A stretch of DNA of 46,274 nt from a virus: the IMG/VR virus record IMGVR_UViG_3300008735_001702, positions 1-46,274 of that record; one strand, 5' to 3'. This document shows positions 23,291-31,780 of this stretch, one piece after another. How positions within the stretch are numbered: the first letter of the stretch is position 1; every line of letters starts with the position of its first letter. The notes under the pieces were generated by a model. The model saw nothing but the letters and a program-made list of their open reading frames with translations, had not been told where the DNA came from and made no database searches. The position numbers and the translations under genes are program-made.

Positions 23291-23556
23291 TCTCTTACCT
23301 CTATTTTATTTTTAGGATATTTTTTTTTAATTTCTCTTAACCTGTCATTAAATTCATTTGATGGTTTTTGTAAACCTTTTGTTGTTTCAAGTTTGAAAGG
23401 ATCACCTAGATTTGGTGACGCAATAACTCTCTTAATATATCCAATATGATAACAAACTGGACACGGTTCTTTTAATGGTGTGTCTCTCTTTGCAATTGTA
23501 TGTTGTTGTTCAAATTCATGTGAACAATTATTACATTCAAAATTATATATTGGCAT
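23287..23556 (-). CDS. FmdB-type zinc-ribbon protein
   Basis: An 89-residue protein starting MPIYNFECNNCSHEFEQ, with a second pair CPVCYH, the FmdB/CxxC regulatory-protein zinc ribbon, and a basic tail. Members are common in marine phages, with no established role. ATG overlaps the stop of the SprT-like gene. Confidence 0.8.
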   Translation of the reverse strand: MPIYNFECNNCSHEFEQQHTIAKRDTPLKEPCPVCYHIGYIKRVIASPNLGDPFKLETTKGLQKPSNEFNDRLREIKKKYPKNKIEVRE

Positions 23557-23954
23557 TATATGCTAACTCCTAAAGGTATTTCAAATTGTGCTAATTTAGC
23601 TTTCCATTTCCAAAACGTTTTACCATGATCTGATTTATATAAATTCATCCATTGCCATTGGTGAATCATTTCATGGGCTAATGTGTAAAGAAATTCATTT
23701 TTATTAAAAAACTTTTTGTTTATTGAAAGTGTAGCATATATGTTTCCATAGCTATCTTCAAATGGAATATGTTCCGCATGACAACCTTGCTTTCTTTTTA
23801 TTTCAATATCATTAAATGGATGTATATTATTATTGAATATTTCGGAATTAAATATATTAAACCATCTTGTTATTATACTTTTCGTTGGTACAAATTCATC
23901 TTGTATTTGTTTTCGTATTTCCTGAATGATATAGTTATCTTTAGAAATATACAT
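23556..23954 (-). CDS. SprT-like zinc metalloprotease domain protein
   Basis: A 132-residue protein with the HExxH site in LAHEMIHQWQWMN and a third ligand probably in SDHGKTFWKW, matching the SprT/Spartan-like family. Related proteases remove DNA-protein crosslinks, but phage versions are uncharacterised. It is the fourth protease-type gene in the window. Confidence 0.8.
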   Translation of the reverse strand: MYISKDNYIIQEIRKQIQDEFVPTKSIITRWFNIFNSEIFNNNIHPFNDIEIKRKQGCHAEHIPFEDSYGNIYATLSINKKFFNKNEFLYTLAHEMIHQWQWMNLYKSDHGKTFWKWKAKLAQFEIPLGVSI

Positions 23955-23966
23955 TCAAGATCCTCC

Positions 23967-24281
23967 TTATTGTTGACTTTCGGGTCTGCCGCTTACCTTT
24001 CGTTTTACAATTACAGATGGTTGACCGCTTTCTGCTGTTATTTTTTTAGCAGTAAAATCTTTCTCTACTTTATATTGACAACTAATTTCATTACCAAAAA
24101 ACGTAGCTGTATAAACAAAACTATCCCATTTTAATTTCAAAGGAAAATCAGAAACCGATTCTACTTCTACTGTAATATACTTTTCTTTAAATGCTTCTAT
24201 AACAGTAGCATCATATTGTTTGGATTTCTTTTTCCCTTTTTGGAGATAATTAATAGTTGTTTTTAATTTTGATTCATCCAT
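23967..24281 (-). CDS. Hypothetical protein
   Basis: A 104-residue basic protein (DESKLKTTINYLQKGKKKSK, then KDFTAKKITAESGQP). No signal peptide, membrane segment or motif seen. It lies between the DUF6433-type gene and the SprT-like gene. Confidence 0.6.
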   Translation of the reverse strand: MDESKLKTTINYLQKGKKKSKQYDATVIEAFKEKYITVEVESVSDFPLKLKWDSFVYTATFFGNEISCQYKVEKDFTAKKITAESGQPSVIVKRKVSGRPESQQ

Positions 24282-24284
24282 TTT

Positions 24285-24719
24285 TTATACCTTTCTATAT
24301 AAATCTGGAAATGCTTCTAAGACTAATTTTTCAGTTAATCCATTTACTTTAAGTTTCTTTTTTAACATTTGTTCAAAAATCATTGACTCGGCAGGATGCA
24401 TAGACTCTAACACTTGAATCAACAATTCAGTCATTCGTTTTTCAGATACACCTTGTGATTTTGGATGTCCGATAGCAAATACAGTACATTTTTGCATTTC
24501 CATAAGAAGGTTTGAAGGATTTAAACCTATTGGTGCATCATCTGGAACATATGACGGGAATTCTTTTCCAAAATGCCATTTAATATTAGGATCAAATGTT
24601 CCTTGTAAAACTGCTTTAAACATAGCGTTATCTTTTTGTTCTTTTAAAAAAACCAATTTGGCTTTTCTTGATTTTAACTTTTCAAATTCTTCAAATAACT
24701 CTGATAGATATTTTGTCAT
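24285..24719 (-). CDS. Conserved phage protein, DUF6433-like
   Basis: A 144-residue helical protein resembling the DUF6433 family of T4-like cyanophages: FLKEQKDNAMFKAVLQGTFD, YVPDDAPIGLNPSNL and CTVFAIGHPKSQGVSEKRM. Function unknown. Its start overlaps the RNase H stop (ATGA type), which suggests a role in DNA metabolism, but this is only context. Confidence 0.65.
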   Translation of the reverse strand: MTKYLSELFEEFEKLKSRKAKLVFLKEQKDNAMFKAVLQGTFDPNIKWHFGKEFPSYVPDDAPIGLNPSNLLMEMQKCTVFAIGHPKSQGVSEKRMTELLIQVLESMHPAESMIFEQMLKKKLKVNGLTEKLVLEAFPDLYRKV

Positions 24720-25573
24720 TTTGTAAAGTCTCCCATATTTTCCATAAGATATTTCAATTTATTTTTAATAAAATAATTCATTAACTGTCCTTTTTGATAT
24801 TTTTTCTCTGTGTTATATTGTTCCAGTATAGCATTAGAAATATCTTTTGGAATTAAATCAAAATCGATTAAAATTTTATTTCTAATCCAACCGCGTTTCA
24901 TTTCATCAGGAAACTCTTTTGGATCTTGAACAAGCCAAGATGATACTTTCTTTTTGGATATAGGCTTCTGTCTTACACCTTCAACAATACAATCATCAGC
25001 GGAAAGGATATTTGGAATACCGTCTCCTTTATCACCACGAATAATATGTTCCTTTAAATATATGAAAGGATCTATTCCATTAAGCATTTTCTGCTTCATT
25101 GGTGAAAATTGTTTTACCCACTTATATTTATAAAGTTGAGAAAAGTCCTTATCACTTGAAACGATCAATGATTTCTCTTTAAATGTCTTAGAAAGTACAG
25201 CAATCACGTCATCACCTTCAGCATGAGGAACTTTTACTACTTTATAAGGGAAAAATGTATCAATTTCTGTAATAATTCGACTTATGGTGTCAAATAATGC
25301 ACTCCAGTCCATACCTTTTTCTTCTTTTTGTTTTTCTCTTACTACCTTTCTATGAGCTTTATAGTATGGAAAAACATTTTTCCTCCAACTCGAATGAAAA
25401 TCAGTACATATTACAATCTCACCATACTTATCTTTATATTTATTTCTATATGACCTAATACTATTTAATACTAAATGTCGAATAAAATCTTCACTAAACC
25501 GTTCCTCGTCTGGAACTTTATGAGCTACCATAATCGAACCAACGATTACATTACTAAAATCAATAAGTATCAT
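24716..25573 (-). CDS. rnh: RNase H / 5'-3' flap exonuclease, T4 Rnh-like
   Basis: A 285-residue FEN-family nuclease: MILIDFSNVIVGSIM at the start, VKVPHAEGDDVIAVLSK (acidic metal ligands), LIVSSDKDFSQLYKY and the H3TH region RGDKGDGIPN. T4 RNase H removes RNA primers and adjacent DNA on the lagging strand. It fits with gp32 and the gp61-like primase also in the window. Confidence 0.9.
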   Translation of the reverse strand: MILIDFSNVIVGSIMVAHKVPDEERFSEDFIRHLVLNSIRSYRNKYKDKYGEIVICTDFHSSWRKNVFPYYKAHRKVVREKQKEEKGMDWSALFDTISRIITEIDTFFPYKVVKVPHAEGDDVIAVLSKTFKEKSLIVSSDKDFSQLYKYKWVKQFSPMKQKMLNGIDPFIYLKEHIIRGDKGDGIPNILSADDCIVEGVRQKPISKKKVSSWLVQDPKEFPDEMKRGWIRNKILIDFDLIPKDISNAILEQYNTEKKYQKGQLMNYFIKNKLKYLMENMGDFTK

Positions 25574-25816
25574 TTAAACTACCTCAAGTTTGGCCACATT
25601 TGTTATAGTATCTAAACGAAATGATCTCCATGCACCGATATCAATATCCCATACCGGTAATACTTCTTCATTATTTTTTTTATTATTTATGCTTGTTTCT
25701 GGAATAAAAGTTTCATGTAATGTACAATGCATTACTCTTTCCTCGCCACTAACCTTATTAAATGTTATTTGCATTACATTCTTTTGTAAATTTTTAATTA
25801 ACGTTTCACGTTTCAT
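25574..25816 (-). CDS. Small conserved phage protein, DUF2693-like
   Basis: An 80-residue protein with the pattern MHCTLHETFIPE and LPVWDIDIGAWRSFRLDTI, as in the DUF2693 family of small phage proteins. No function is known. It is directly followed by the RNase H gene with no gap. Confidence 0.65.
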   Translation of the reverse strand: MKRETLIKNLQKNVMQITFNKVSGEERVMHCTLHETFIPETSINNKKNNEEVLPVWDIDIGAWRSFRLDTITNVAKLEVV

Positions 25817-25842
25817 AATATATCCTTTTAAGATGAGTATAG

Positions 25843-26289
25843 TTATAAACCTTCTTCTATTTTAAAAATTCCTTTGTGTTCTTCTCTATATTGACAAATT
25901 TTAACATAGGAATACTTTTTTAATAATTTAATACCATCATTATTTTTATAATCTTCTTCATAATAAAATTCTTTTATACCTGCCTGTAATATTAATTTAG
26001 CACAATGAACACATGGAGCATAAGTACAAAACATATGTGAATCTAAACCAGACTCATTCGACTTAGCTAGTTTTAGAATAGCATTAGCTTCAGCATGAAG
26101 TACTTCTGGTTTTGTCTGTCCATTTTTTTCACAGACATTAGATGCCCCTGCCGGCATACCATTATATCCAATGGAAATAATTCTATCATCTTTAGTAATA
26201 ATACAACCAACCTTTAATCTTTCAGCGGTTGATAATTGTCCATAAATTCTAGCAACCTGTAAATGGGCTTCTATAAATTTATTTTTCAT
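25843..26289 (-). CDS. cd: dCMP deaminase
   Basis: A 148-residue cytidine/deoxycytidylate deaminase. The zinc site is HAEANAI (proton-shuttling Glu in H-A-E) plus APCVHCAKLIL, and GYNGMPAGASN is the substrate loop. It converts dCMP to dUMP, supplying dTMP synthesis. Its start overlaps the end of the gene before it. Confidence 0.93.
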   Translation of the reverse strand: MKNKFIEAHLQVARIYGQLSTAERLKVGCIITKDDRIISIGYNGMPAGASNVCEKNGQTKPEVLHAEANAILKLAKSNESGLDSHMFCTYAPCVHCAKLILQAGIKEFYYEEDYKNNDGIKLLKKYSYVKICQYREEHKGIFKIEEGL

Positions 26290-26563
26290 CTTTCTTCATA
26301 CCTAGTTTTACTGCTTCAACAACTGCTAATTCTATCAACAAACTCATTTCTTCGTTTGACAATTTTATAGTTCTTATTTCTTCTGAAAACACATCCTTTT
26401 TTTTATCCGGAAATCCTTTATTCCTTTCTCGTAACATATTAAAAAAGTAATCCATACCACTTTTAATTAAAAGTAATTGCGTTTCATTATCCATATCTAC
26501 AATCATTGTTGCAGACCCATCTTTATTTTCTTTTACTTCTTCAACTATTAGTTTTGTTGTCAT
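26279..26563 (-). CDS. Hypothetical protein
   Basis: A 94-residue protein (DGSATMIVDMDNETQLLLIKSGM, followed by a charged region and NEEMSLLIELAVVEAVKLG). It overlaps its neighbours at both ends, typical of a real gene in a tightly packed operon. Function unknown. Confidence 0.6.
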   Translation of the reverse strand: MTTKLIVEEVKENKDGSATMIVDMDNETQLLLIKSGMDYFFNMLRERNKGFPDKKKDVFSEEIRTIKLSNEEMSLLIELAVVEAVKLGMKKDEK

Positions 26564-27429
26564 TAAAATACTCCTAGTAAAATTATGTCTTTACCAATTC
26601 TTCCTGTTAATTGTTTTTCTTTTGTTTTCATTTCTTTCAAAGTTTTCTTTAACGACCCCTTTTTAAGATTTGACAATACTTCATTTGGTTTTCGTGCTGT
26701 CTTTTCAATTGATTCTGTTGTATCAAAATGTTGAATAGTAGTTCCTTTAACGCTAAATCCCCTGATAGAGTTTTCAGCACGATAAACACCAAGACGATTA
26801 TACTTAGTATTGTAGACCCACAACTCATTGGCCCCAATAATCTTTTCTGGATTAATGCTAACCAACTTCAACTTAGGAAATTCAGTTTGGTACTTCATCT
26901 TCTTAACCAATCTTTCTGCAGAAAGAGTTTTCTTCTTTCTAGGCTTTCTTTGAGCCGTAGCATTTTTAATAAGACGGTCAATATCATCACAAATAATACC
27001 ATAGAAGTCCATCATCTTTTTATGATACTTTGGTTTCAAGTGACTCCATGCTTCTAAGTAATATTCATCATCTTTGTTGTATACATCAACTAATTCATTA
27101 AAGCAATCAATATAAAACTGTCTCATTTTTCTTGCATGGACAGCTTTACAATTAATATTATTTAAATGTGCATAACAATCATATTTCAATTTATAGCCAC
27201 TATTAATAAAATCATCAACTTGACCCTCAATAGCAGAAATAAAATCTTCTGCTTGTGCCTGAATACTGTCTTGAATATTTACTTTAGGTTTTTCTTTTTT
27301 CTTTTCTTCTTTTGGTTTTTTCCATTGATCAACATAACTAGGATCTTGAAAATTACCATTAATTACAGGAACAGCTCTTGTAACTCCATCCTGACATAAC
27401 AAAAGATCATATGTTTTTGTTTCACTCAT
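26563..27429 (-). CDS. Conserved phage protein, unknown function
   Basis: A 288-residue Lys-rich protein. Residues 35-55 are a low-complexity KPKEEKKKEKPK stretch; a helical region with RKMRQFYIDCFNELVDVYN follows, then a beta-rich part (GANELWVYNTKYNRLGVYRA, IRGFSVKGTTIQHFD). I believe proteins of this type occur in T4-like phages near nucleotide genes, but cannot name a function. It overlaps both neighbours. Confidence 0.6.
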   Translation of the reverse strand: MSETKTYDLLLCQDGVTRAVPVINGNFQDPSYVDQWKKPKEEKKKEKPKVNIQDSIQAQAEDFISAIEGQVDDFINSGYKLKYDCYAHLNNINCKAVHARKMRQFYIDCFNELVDVYNKDDEYYLEAWSHLKPKYHKKMMDFYGIICDDIDRLIKNATAQRKPRKKKTLSAERLVKKMKYQTEFPKLKLVSINPEKIIGANELWVYNTKYNRLGVYRAENSIRGFSVKGTTIQHFDTTESIEKTARKPNEVLSNLKKGSLKKTLKEMKTKEKQLTGRIGKDIILLGVF

Positions 27430-27691
27430 AATATAGTCTCCCTATCCCAAAGATTGCTATTGTTATTACTATCATATTTAGAACTATCAAGTTCGCACTA
27501 CTTCTCATATAAGCATTTATGATATGGAGTGATGAACCGACAATCTGTATAATGAATATAGACAAAATACTCACAGCGTCACCATACCAAGCCATCAAAA
27601 CATAGATGATGATGAAACATAAAGAACCAATCGTTTCGCAAGCCAGACGGAAACGATTGTTCTGCCAATCCTCAATAAGCCAGCTTTTCAT
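27422..27691 (-). CDS. Small integral membrane protein
   Basis: An 89-residue protein with about three membrane segments (SLCFIIIYVLMAWYG, ILSIFIIQIVGSSLHIINAY, LIVLNMIVITIAIFGIG). No signal peptide and no recognised family. It starts 6 bases after the 65-residue gene. Confidence 0.6.
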   Translation of the reverse strand: MKSWLIEDWQNNRFRLACETIGSLCFIIIYVLMAWYGDAVSILSIFIIQIVGSSLHIINAYMRSSANLIVLNMIVITIAIFGIGRLYYE

Positions 27692-27697
27692 AAGATC

Positions 27698-27895
27698 TTA
27701 ATTATTTGAAATTGTCATTAAATAATTTGGAGTAGTAATTACCCATTCTGGATATTCAACGCTTTGTTGTGCTTCCCATTCTTTATCAGCTTGTTTATCC
27801 ATATCCGTTCCTTCACCTTCTAAAGAATCCAACCAACATTCAAAATCATGTTTATCTATTTCATAATCTTCCCATTGATCGTCCCAAATACTCAT
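27698..27895 (-). CDS. Small acidic protein
   Basis: A 65-residue acidic, Trp-rich protein (MSIWDDQWEDYEIDKHDFEC). It is the first gene after promoter P4, with GGGAG 10 bases before the ATG. Function unknown; its first position in an early-type unit is the typical place of small host-takeover proteins (inference). Confidence 0.6.
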   Translation of the reverse strand: MSIWDDQWEDYEIDKHDFECWLDSLEGEGTDMDKQADKEWEAQQSVEYPEWVITTPNYLMTISNN

Positions 27896-27931
27896 TTTAT
27901 TTAAACTCCCTTTATTAATTATTATACCTCT

Positions 27932-27960
27932 ATTATACGGAAATTGGTCTTAAAAGACAA
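27932..27960 (-). promoter_or_regulatory. Promoter of the CCTTGT-N-TATAAT family (P4)
   Basis: CCTTTTCCTTGTCT, 17-base spacer, TATAAT on the minus strand. It heads the unit running from the small acidic protein through dCMP deaminase, RNase H and the HtrA-type gene. Confidence 0.75.
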
Positions 27961-28013
27961 GGAAAAGGTGACGTTGTAAGTCATTGTTTTATAGGGAGTT
28001 ACCGTCAATCACT

Positions 28014-28040
28014 ATAACCCCTTTATTTACAAGGAGTTAT
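28014..28040 (-). terminator. Hairpin spanning the GAPDH stop codon
   Basis: On the minus strand ATAACTCCTT pairs with AAGGGGTTAT over 10 pairs (one G-U) around a 7-base loop, and the stop codon lies within the 5' arm. No T-run follows, so it may stabilise the 3' end or pause polymerase rather than terminate. A similar stop-spanning hairpin is found at 36416. Confidence 0.5.
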
Positions 28041-29083
28041 AAATCCTTTGTTTGTATAGACTTAGAAACTATTTTTTTACTGATAAAATCCAATAAATCT
28101 AACACCCTACAGCTATATCCAAATTCATTATCATACCAGGCAAGTAATTTAAGGAATCTTTTGTTAATAACTTTTGTAGATAAGCAATCAATTATAGAAG
28201 AAAATGGACTTCCAATATAATCAATTGAAACTAATGGTTCACACGAAACATCAATAATACCATTCATTTTACCTTTAGACTCTTGAATGAAAATATCATG
28301 AATCATATCAACATTAATATCCTTTCCTAGTTCTATTGATATATCCAATAAGGAAACATTAGGTATTGGAACACGAATCGACAAACCGTCTAATTTTCCT
28401 TCCAATTCAGGAAGAACAATTCCTATATTCTTTGCCGCACCAGTAGTTGTTGGAATAATAGACATTGTTGCAGCTCTTGCTCTTCTTAAATCAGGATGTG
28501 AAGAATCAAGTAATGTCTGACCCATAGTAAACGAATGAATAGTTGTAACAGAACCATATTTAATACCAAAGTTCCTTTGAAGAATTTTGAGGAGAGGTGA
28601 TAGGCAGGTTGTTGTACATGAGGAGGTTGAAATAATATTTGTATCTTGTAATTTATACTCTGTTTCATTCACACCATATATTAAAGTAGCATCAACATCC
28701 TTTGCAGGTGATGTTACTAAAACATTAGATGCACCAGCTTCTATATGTTGTTCTAATGAATGTTTGTCTGTAAACTTACCAGTTGAATCAATAACCACAT
28801 CAACTTCTAATTCCTTCCACGGAAGTTTACTAGGAGTTTTCCTATCAAAGTTTGGAATTGTTTTTCCGTTAATGATTAAATTATCTAATTCGTATGTTAC
28901 TTCACCGTTAAAATGACCATAAATGGAATCATATTTAAAGAGATGTGTTCGAACATCTACAGTTGTACGAGCATTAATAGCTACAATATTATAATTTTCA
29001 TTGTCAATAAGTTTACGAATTAAACTTCTTCCAATACGACCAAATCCATTAAACGCTACATTGATCTTTTTATTTTTTACCAT
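28037..29083 (-). CDS. gap: Glyceraldehyde-3-phosphate dehydrogenase
   Basis: A full-length 348-residue enzyme. NAD-binding GFGRIGR (13-19), catalytic C156 in STSSCTTTCLSP, H183 in TTIHSFT, the phosphate-binding DLRRARAA block, PTTTGAAKNIGIVLPEL and the C-terminal WYDNEFGYSCRVL are all present, so it looks active. It interconverts glyceraldehyde-3-phosphate and 1,3-bisphosphoglycerate. The residue after Ile-Asn at the end of the second strand, usually Asp in NAD-dependent enzymes, is Ala (A38), so NADP use is possible (inference). It lies directly downstream of the endonuclease-like gene. Confidence 0.93.
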   Translation of the reverse strand: MVKNKKINVAFNGFGRIGRSLIRKLIDNENYNIVAINARTTVDVRTHLFKYDSIYGHFNGEVTYELDNLIINGKTIPNFDRKTPSKLPWKELEVDVVIDSTGKFTDKHSLEQHIEAGASNVLVTSPAKDVDATLIYGVNETEYKLQDTNIISTSSCTTTCLSPLLKILQRNFGIKYGSVTTIHSFTMGQTLLDSSHPDLRRARAATMSIIPTTTGAAKNIGIVLPELEGKLDGLSIRVPIPNVSLLDISIELGKDINVDMIHDIFIQESKGKMNGIIDVSCEPLVSIDYIGSPFSSIIDCLSTKVINKRFLKLLAWYDNEFGYSCRVLDLLDFISKKIVSKSIQTKDL

Positions 29084-29090
29084 ATCGTCC

Positions 29091-29597
29091 TCACTTTAAT
29101 GGATTAATCCAATGTTTATAACAATTGTTTTTATATTTTTGAAAAAAGAAAGACATTTCACATATATAATAATTTCTGTATCTTGCACCAAATAGTAATG
29201 GTTTTAACTTTCTTGTATCATATAATACATAAGTTCCCTTTCTAGTAATCTTAATGAATAGTAACCAAAGGTCTTTATCTTCAGCGTCGGCTTCTACTTG
29301 TTCTATCCAAGTATCTAATTGAGCTATTTTTGTCTTTTTAATTAATTGATGAAATGGTAAATCTGCATAATTTTTGCACTCTGCCACAAAATTACAAAAT
29401 GATACAGGAGGAATAATATCACCTTTAGACAATTTGATTTGTTCCTTAGTCAATACATCTTTTCTATGAGCATTCATTCCTCCGGTATAAGCACCGGAAT
29501 TAGGTACACGCATAAAATTATCCTCATATAATTCCGAAAGAAAGACGCAGACATCACGCTCCCAGCTAGAACCTTTTGTTTTACTTTTTGAAGTCAT
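29091..29597 (-). CDS. Putative PD-(D/E)XK endonuclease-like protein
   Basis: A 168-residue protein: KGSSWERDVCVFLSELY, RVPNSGAYTGG, LSKGDIIPP and VAECKNYADLPFHQL give a possible E...GD...E-x-K nuclease core, as in resolvase-like phage nucleases. The C-terminal 30 residues are basic and aromatic. The match is by pattern only. Its ATG overlaps the stop of the 56-residue zinc-ribbon gene (ATGA). Confidence 0.6.
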   Translation of the reverse strand: MTSKSKTKGSSWERDVCVFLSELYEDNFMRVPNSGAYTGGMNAHRKDVLTKEQIKLSKGDIIPPVSFCNFVAECKNYADLPFHQLIKKTKIAQLDTWIEQVEADAEDKDLWLLFIKITRKGTYVLYDTRKLKPLLFGARYRNYYICEMSFFFQKYKNNCYKHWINPLK

Positions 29598-29764
29598 AAA
29601 TGGAATTCATCATCTTCATCTTCATCTTCATCTTCATCTTCTCTAAAATAAACAGGTGCCGAACAAAATATACAAAACTTTGGTGTTGGCATATCTTCAT
29701 CCAATTCTAAACAAAAATTATGACCACAAGAATCACAATAAAATCTTATTTCGTATTCATCCAT
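29594..29764 (-). CDS. Small zinc-ribbon protein with acidic tail
   Basis: A 56-residue ORF between the RNR and endonuclease-like genes: YCDSCGHNFC and FCIFCSAP form a zinc ribbon, followed by an Asp-Glu repeat (REDEDEDEDEDD) encoded by a GAAGAT microsatellite. It starts 3 bases after the RNR stop and overlaps the next start by ATGA, so it fits the operon exactly. The repeat could vary in length. Function unknown. Confidence 0.7.
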   Translation of the reverse strand: MDEYEIRFYCDSCGHNFCLELDEDMPTPKFCIFCSAPVYFREDEDEDEDEDDEFHL

Positions 29765-29767
29765 TGA

Positions 29768-31699
29768 TTAGTCCCCTGTAAGATCCACTATCTCGCACTT
29801 ATCTCCGGTACAAGAGTATTCTTGCGACCCTCTAGTATGATCCTCCTTTTCAAATTTATTAAGCCCTGACCAATTTATTTTTTTTGGCATTGCTTTAATA
29901 AATTCCTCATATTGTTCTTTTGTACAATCTTGATATGGTGCTTGTCTATATGAATGGTCTGCATATGGTAAAAATGAAATACCAGAAATCATATCAAAAT
30001 GTTTATAAACCCATGCACCTACCTCTATCCACTCCGATTCTTTTACAGTAATTGTAACTGATGGTTTATGTTCACACCAATGTTCTTGATACAATTTCCA
30101 AAACTCTAACTGCTCAATAGCTGTCTTATCATTTCGACAAATTGCCCACTTAGCTGATTGAATTGGAAATGAAAATACCCATGTATGTTCTGGTTTAGTT
30201 ACATCAGATTCATGTGGAATACCTTTCTCTACCATAAACTGACACAAAGGATCCTTCTTATCTCCTCGTACAGTTCTAATATAAAATGGTGAATGTCGTG
30301 TATGAATACCAGAAGCTGCATCAACCAATTGTGAAACAGTACCAGATGGTTTCACACAAGTAATAGATGCAGATGGATTAATACCAAGTTGCTTTGCATG
30401 AAACTTATTAGTTGCTACTGCAAGTTCCTTCAATTCATTTAACAACTTTGGTAATCCTTTCTTATTTATTCCATAATGAGTACCATTAGTATATGCATTA
30501 TCCATGATACCAGTTAACGACACACCAAGTAAAGCTTCTTCATCACAATTATTTTTCCACTCTTTAGACAAGTAACGAAAGTTTGTTAGTGTTGCCTGCC
30601 AGGTTCCAAGTATTGTTGCAAGACGAACTTTCTCTTTAAGAGTATCTGGTTTATCATTTGGCCTGATAACCACTTCTGTCAAATTACAAAATTCTTTATC
30701 TCTTAGGATAATTTCACTGCAAGGGTTGGTTCCAAAATTATAGTTAGCATCCCTACGATCACCAAGTTTCTCTACTTGTTTCTTTGCTGCTTCACGATTA
30801 AAAATACCTCTTTCACCCGATTTAGATTCAATCAATGCCATCCATTCTTTAAGAAATATATTTACATCAGGTGTTTCTGTATATACAACAGAATTATTAG
30901 ACAATGCACGTTGAGTATTATCCAACCACCATTGTCCTGTTTTTGCCTTTCTCATTCTTTCATCTGTAAGATTAGACAACGAAATTAAAGCTGATCTTCT
31001 AACACCACCAACTACAACTATCTCAGCAATCTTACACATTATATCATGGCATTCCATAGAATTAAGTTTTCTACCAAGAGATTGCTTAAATGTCTCAATC
31101 GTAAATCGAAAAAGATTATCCACGGGTGTAGGTCCTGAAGCTCTACCACCAAAAGTTTTTAATCTTTCGCCAGCTTTTCGTATTTTTGTTAAATCCCATT
31201 TTGGTATCTGTCCTGCATATAACATGGATATTAATTCTTTATATGCTTTCGCCCATCCAATTTTGGAATCTGCAACAACAATAGTTGTATCAGTAGTAAA
31301 TAACTCATCTGGTACTTCGGGAAGTTTTTCCACCTCTCTACGTTCAACAGAAAATCCTACACCAGTTCCGCACATCAAAATGAACAAACATTCATCAAAT
31401 GCTCGTATTCTATTAACAGCTAAATATGCACAATTATATCCTGCAACATTATCACGCTCCAAGGCTTCTCCGGCAGTCATTAATGAACGCATTGATGGCA
31501 TAATTTCCATATTCAATACAGCTTGTTCTAATTCTTTTCTACTACTCTTTACTCCTGGTTTTCCCTTTAAGTGTTCTTCAAAAAAATCAAAGTATCTCTT
31601 TACAGTTTCTTCCCAGGTCTCTCGTCTATTTTCATCTGCCAACCAACGAGCATATCTACTCAAATGTATAAATTTTTGATAATCAGTTATCACACTCAT
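29768..31699 (-). CDS. nrdJ: Adenosylcobalamin-dependent (class II) ribonucleoside triphosphate reductase
   Basis: A 643-residue monomeric-type class II RNR. C90 (NVAGYNCAYL), the thiyl-radical Cys C327 with N325 and E329 (FGTNPCSEIIL) and C338 (FCNLTEV) form the active site, and the C-terminal SCTGDKC gives the C-x4-C pair that re-reduces it. It makes dNTPs from NTPs using vitamin B12 and so works without oxygen or an iron cofactor. It is about 95 residues shorter than the Lactobacillus enzyme. AAGGA precedes the ATG. It is transcribed with primase from the P5 side. Confidence 0.93.
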   Translation of the reverse strand: MSVITDYQKFIHLSRYARWLADENRRETWEETVKRYFDFFEEHLKGKPGVKSSRKELEQAVLNMEIMPSMRSLMTAGEALERDNVAGYNCAYLAVNRIRAFDECLFILMCGTGVGFSVERREVEKLPEVPDELFTTDTTIVVADSKIGWAKAYKELISMLYAGQIPKWDLTKIRKAGERLKTFGGRASGPTPVDNLFRFTIETFKQSLGRKLNSMECHDIMCKIAEIVVVGGVRRSALISLSNLTDERMRKAKTGQWWLDNTQRALSNNSVVYTETPDVNIFLKEWMALIESKSGERGIFNREAAKKQVEKLGDRRDANYNFGTNPCSEIILRDKEFCNLTEVVIRPNDKPDTLKEKVRLATILGTWQATLTNFRYLSKEWKNNCDEEALLGVSLTGIMDNAYTNGTHYGINKKGLPKLLNELKELAVATNKFHAKQLGINPSASITCVKPSGTVSQLVDAASGIHTRHSPFYIRTVRGDKKDPLCQFMVEKGIPHESDVTKPEHTWVFSFPIQSAKWAICRNDKTAIEQLEFWKLYQEHWCEHKPSVTITVKESEWIEVGAWVYKHFDMISGISFLPYADHSYRQAPYQDCTKEQYEEFIKAMPKKINWSGLNKFEKEDHTRGSQEYSCTGDKCEIVDLTGD

Positions 31700-31702
31700 A
31701 TA

Positions 31703-31780
31703 TTATTTCCTTTGTTTCAAATAATTATCTAATAAACCATTAATATTTTTCTTACTTAATCTTTTTAGGATTCCGTTCAT
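31703..31780 (-). CDS. Possible 25-residue basic peptide
   Basis: MNGILKRLSKKNINGLLDNY and five more residues, starting at the third of three consecutive ATG codons with GGAG 7 bases upstream. It overlaps the end of the 58-residue gene and ends just before the RNR start signal. Support is limited to the start signal and placement. Confidence 0.3.
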   Translation of the reverse strand: MNGILKRLSKKNINGLLDNYLKQRK

